Positions 62,556-64,000 of a stretch of DNA of 64,000 bases are shown piece by piece (the stretch's first letter is position 1; each line of letters begins with the position of its first letter). Origin of the DNA: Nocardioides sp. 503 (GTDB lineage: Bacteria > Actinomycetota > Actinomycetes > Propionibacteriales > Nocardioidaceae); assembly GCF_004522095.1 (NCBI RefSeq), contig NZ_SPUI01000004.1:659593-723592 (forward strand), given 5' to 3'. The translations under genes were made by a program, and so were the position numbers. The notes under the pieces were generated by a model that made no database searches, was not told the DNA's origin, and saw nothing but the letters and a program-made list of their open reading frames with translations.

Positions 62556-63280
62556 CCGTCAGCCCGCCCGACTCCCCAGGCGAGGCCCTGGCCACCCTGG
62601 ACGCGCAGATCATCGAGTGCCGCCGGTGCCCAAGGCTGGTCGAGTGGCGGGAGCGGGTGGCGCGCGAGAAGCGGGCGGCGTTCGCCGACGAGACCTACTG
62701 GGGACGCCCGATCCCCGGCTTCGGCGTCGCCGAGCCCACCGTGCTGGTCGTCGGGCTGGCTCCCGCCGCCCACGGCGCCAACCGGACCGGCCGGCTCTTC
62801 ACCGGCGACCGGTCGGGGGACTGGCTGTTCGCCAGCATGCACCGCGTCGGCCTGGCCAACCAGCCCACCAGCACCCGCGCCGACGACGGCCTCGAGCTCA
62901 TCGGGACGCGCATCGTGGCCGCCGTGCGCTGCGCCCCGCCGCAGAACAAGCCGACCACCGAGGAGCGCGACAGCTGTGCCCCCTGGCTGGACCTCGAGCT
63001 GCGCCTCGTCGCACCGACGGTCAAGGTCGCCGTCGCGCTCGGCTCCATCGGCTGGGACGCCTCCCTGCGCGCGTTCCGTGCCGCCGGCTGGACCGTGCCG
63101 CGCCCCAAGCCGAAGTTCGGGCACGGCGCCGAGGCGACCATCGTGACGCCGTACGGCGACCTCCTGCTGCTCGGCTGCTACCACCCCAGCCAGCAGAACA
63201 CCTTCACCGGCACCCTCACCGAGCCCATGCTCGACGCCGTCCTCACCCGCGCCGCCACCTTCCTCCCCGTCGGTGGTTGA
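62552..63280 (+). CDS. Type-5 uracil-DNA glycosylase (UdgB-like)
   Basis: This 242 aa DNA repair enzyme removes uracil and related bases. The Fe-S cluster cysteines begin with CRRCPRLVEWRE. Motif A is GLAPAAHGANRTGRLFTGD and the C-terminal motif CYHPSQQNTFTGTLTE. The Ala-rich motif A lacking the Asp of type-1 enzymes is characteristic of type 5. ATG 62552 overlaps the ppx stop. It ends about eight bases before the repeat cluster begins, with the first repeat extending into its last codons. Confidence 0.92.
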   Translation: MTVSPPDSPGEALATLDAQIIECRRCPRLVEWRERVAREKRAAFADETYWGRPIPGFGVAEPTVLVVGLAPAAHGANRTGRLFTGDRSGDWLFASMHRVGLANQPTSTRADDGLELIGTRIVAAVRCAPPQNKPTTEERDSCAPWLDLELRLVAPTVKVAVALGSIGWDASLRAFRAAGWTVPRPKPKFGHGAEATIVTPYGDLLLLGCYHPSQQNTFTGTLTEPMLDAVLTRAATFLPVGG

Positions 63281-63310
63281 GGAGGGACGAAGTCCCGTCT
63301 CGAAACCACC
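63272..63310. repeat. 39-bp palindromic repeat, copy A
   Basis: This element begins GGTGGTTGAGGAGGGACG and ends with GTCTCGAAACCACC. Outer arms GGTGGTT/AACCACC enclose an inner hairpin GGGAC-GAA-GTCCC. It overlaps the last three codons of the uracil-DNA glycosylase gene. An identical copy is at 63740-63778. Confidence 0.85.
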
Positions 63311-63363
63311 ACCGGTGGTCGAGCAGCGACGAGCGCAAGCGAGGAGCGAACGTCGAGACCCCC
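63308..63363. repeat. Intergenic repeat, reverse copy of 4124-4179
   Basis: It begins ACCACCGGTGGTCGAGCAGC and ends GTCGAGACCCCC. It is the reverse complement, with a few differences, of the element after pth. A shortened copy lies at 63538-63567. Confidence 0.7.
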
Positions 63364-63534
63364 GCACCTCTGATCTCCTCCTCAGGGTGATCGGTGGAGG
63401 CGTACGGCGCCGCTGTGGTCACGGTCTTTGGCAGCTATGCGGAGGAGGCAGGCGGTGCTTCCGCGCCGCGGCCGGCCGTCAGGTCGCCTCGGTTTCGAGA
63501 CGGTTGCTGCGCAACCTCCTCAACCCACGACGCC
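63344..63534. repeat. Tandem unit 1 (~191 bp)
   Basis: It runs from GAGCGAACGTCGAGACCCCC to CCCACGACGCC. It is clearly similar along its whole length to 63548-63739, with scattered substitutions. Each unit contains a 35-bp GGTTTCGAGACGG...CCTCCTCAACC palindromic variant (here 63491-63525). Confidence 0.75.
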
Positions 63535-63547
63535 GCCACCGGTGGTC

Positions 63548-63739
63548 GAGCGAACGTCGAGACCCCCGCACCCCTGTCCGCCTCCTCAGGGTGATCAGTG
63601 GTGTCGTACGGCGCCGCAGTGGTCACGGTCCTTTGGCAGCTACACGGAGCAGGTGGGCGGTGCTCCCACGCCGCCGCCGGCCGTCGGCTCGCCTCGGTTT
63701 CGAGACGGTTGCTGCGCAACCTCCTCAACCCACGACGCC
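63548..63739. repeat. Tandem unit 2 (~192 bp)
   Basis: Second copy of the unit at 63344-63534, lying 13 bases after it. The internal 35-bp palindromic variant is at 63696-63730. Sequence drift between units indicates an old duplication. Confidence 0.75.
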
Positions 63740-63778
63740 GGTGGTTGAGGAGGGACGAAGTCCCGTCTCGAAACCACC
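63740..63778. repeat. 39-bp palindromic repeat, copy B
   Basis: Identical in sequence and orientation to 63272-63310. The two copies bracket the ~191-bp tandem units. Confidence 0.85.
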
Positions 63779-63809
63779 CCCGGGAAGGATCAAGAAATTT
63801 CGACAGCCC

Positions 63810-63819
63810 TTGTGGATAA
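63810..63819 (-). promoter_or_regulatory. DnaA-box-like sequence before the DUF222 gene
   Basis: TTGTGGATAA is the reverse complement of TTATCCACAA, which contains the consensus DnaA nonamer. It is single and lies 60 bases before the start of the last gene. One site does not make an origin; it may be a conserved part of the mobile-like DUF222 upstream region. Confidence 0.4.
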
Positions 63820-63878
63820 GGCCTCCTGAGCCCCAGTTCAGGGCCTCGACTGTCGGTGGTGGGTGCTTGAGTGGACCC

Positions 63879-64000
63879 ATGACCAGCCCCGCCGCCGACC
63901 TCCTCGAGGTCATGCGTCACGAGACCACCGCCGCGACCGCGGCCGAGGTCCGACGCCTGCGCGCGGCGATCGCCTGGTGCACCCTGCACACCACCGACGA
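63879..64000 (+). CDS. DUF222/HNH endonuclease-family (13E12-like) protein, N-terminal fragment
   Basis: Only the first 40 codons lie in the window; the frame is still open at the end. The protein starts MTSPAADLLEVMRHETTAAT and continues with a helix ending IAWCTLHTTD, the pattern of DUF222 N-termini (…aWxxLH…). Full-length members are usually 400-500 aa with a C-terminal HNH nuclease domain and are abundant, repeat-like genes in Nocardioides and mycobacteria. ATG 63879 has GAGTGGACCC just before it, a weak ribosome binding site. Assignment rests on a short segment. Confidence 0.5.
   Translation, partial: MTSPAADLLEVMRHETTAATAAEVRRLRAAIAWCTLHTTD

Larger units (their letters stand above)
63281..63878. 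other. Gene-free repeat nest
   Basis: No gene is supported in these 598 bases. The region is made of two ~191-bp related units, two identical 39-bp palindromes at its ends and two 35-bp variants inside them. Short open frames run through these repeats but have no recognisable products. The last ~100 bases before 63879 are unique and lower in GC. Confidence 0.7.

Noticed and set aside
63810..63819. Replication origin suggested by a DnaA box
   Set aside because: Only one box is present, with no AT-rich unwinding region or dnaA/dnaN nearby; the neighbouring genes are not origin-linked.

Overview
The window is high-GC actinobacterial chromosome. Gene content, frequent GTG starts, leaderless -10 boxes (TAnnnT about 6-7 nt before the start codon), DUF222 genes and scattered palindromes resemble Nocardioides or a close relative. 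The genus is an inference from these features; no search was run.

Layout. (1) 59-2585: a DrrA/DrrB/DrrC-like drug/lipid ABC exporter. (2) 2749-5016: rplY, pth and a CysQ/IMPase-type phosphatase. (3) 5199-27426: two tandem, paralogous but diverged cassettes built around a PstC-PstA-PstB phosphate-type ABC importer. Each also encodes a membrane-tethered PstS-like protein without a lipobox, an 870-958 aa exported and tethered protein with PstS-like signatures, a polytopic sortase-fold protein that has lost its catalytic cysteine, and a freely secreted PstS-like protein. Ig-like domains with lysine-rich tails occur in both cassettes but on different polypeptides. (4) 27610-28008: a VOC protein. 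(5) 28031-52202: an exopolysaccharide locus. It holds a SARP, two LuxR-type response regulators, a histidine kinase, a LuxR protein with a degenerate receiver, an initiating sugar transferase, an LCP ligase, a 1.2-kb-residue beta-propeller/LamG/PKD surface protein, a Wzc-type kinase, a parallel beta-helix protein, a LMW tyrosine phosphatase, a polymerase, a flippase, two glycosyltransferases, a CDP-alcohol transferase and a TagD-like cytidylyltransferase. A CCCC-N6-GGGG palindrome recurs in its control regions. (6) 52365-53120: a siderophore-interacting protein behind a perfect DtxR/IdeR box. (7) 53206-63280: a housekeeping run of mfd, a SurA-like lipoprotein, mazG, nitroreductase/HxlR, eno, divIC, DUF501, ppx and a type-5 uracil-DNA glycosylase. 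(8) 63281-64000: a nest of intergenic palindromic repeats and the start of a DUF222/HNH-family gene.

How it fits together. The housekeeping order rplY-pth ... mfd-mazG-eno-divIC-DUF501-ppx is the one known from mycobacteria. Roughly 49 kb of accessory cell-surface functions sits between pth and mfd. The most unusual content is the duplicated pst-like cassette. It has the importer parts of a Pst system, no PhoU, several tethered PstS-like modules, and a dedicated pseudo-sortase in each copy, while the anchored partners carry no LPxTG-type sorting signal. I read it as a cell-surface solute-capture or sensing assembly that re-uses the sortase fold as a scaffold. The exopolysaccharide locus is a complete Wzx/Wzy-type system with its own regulators.
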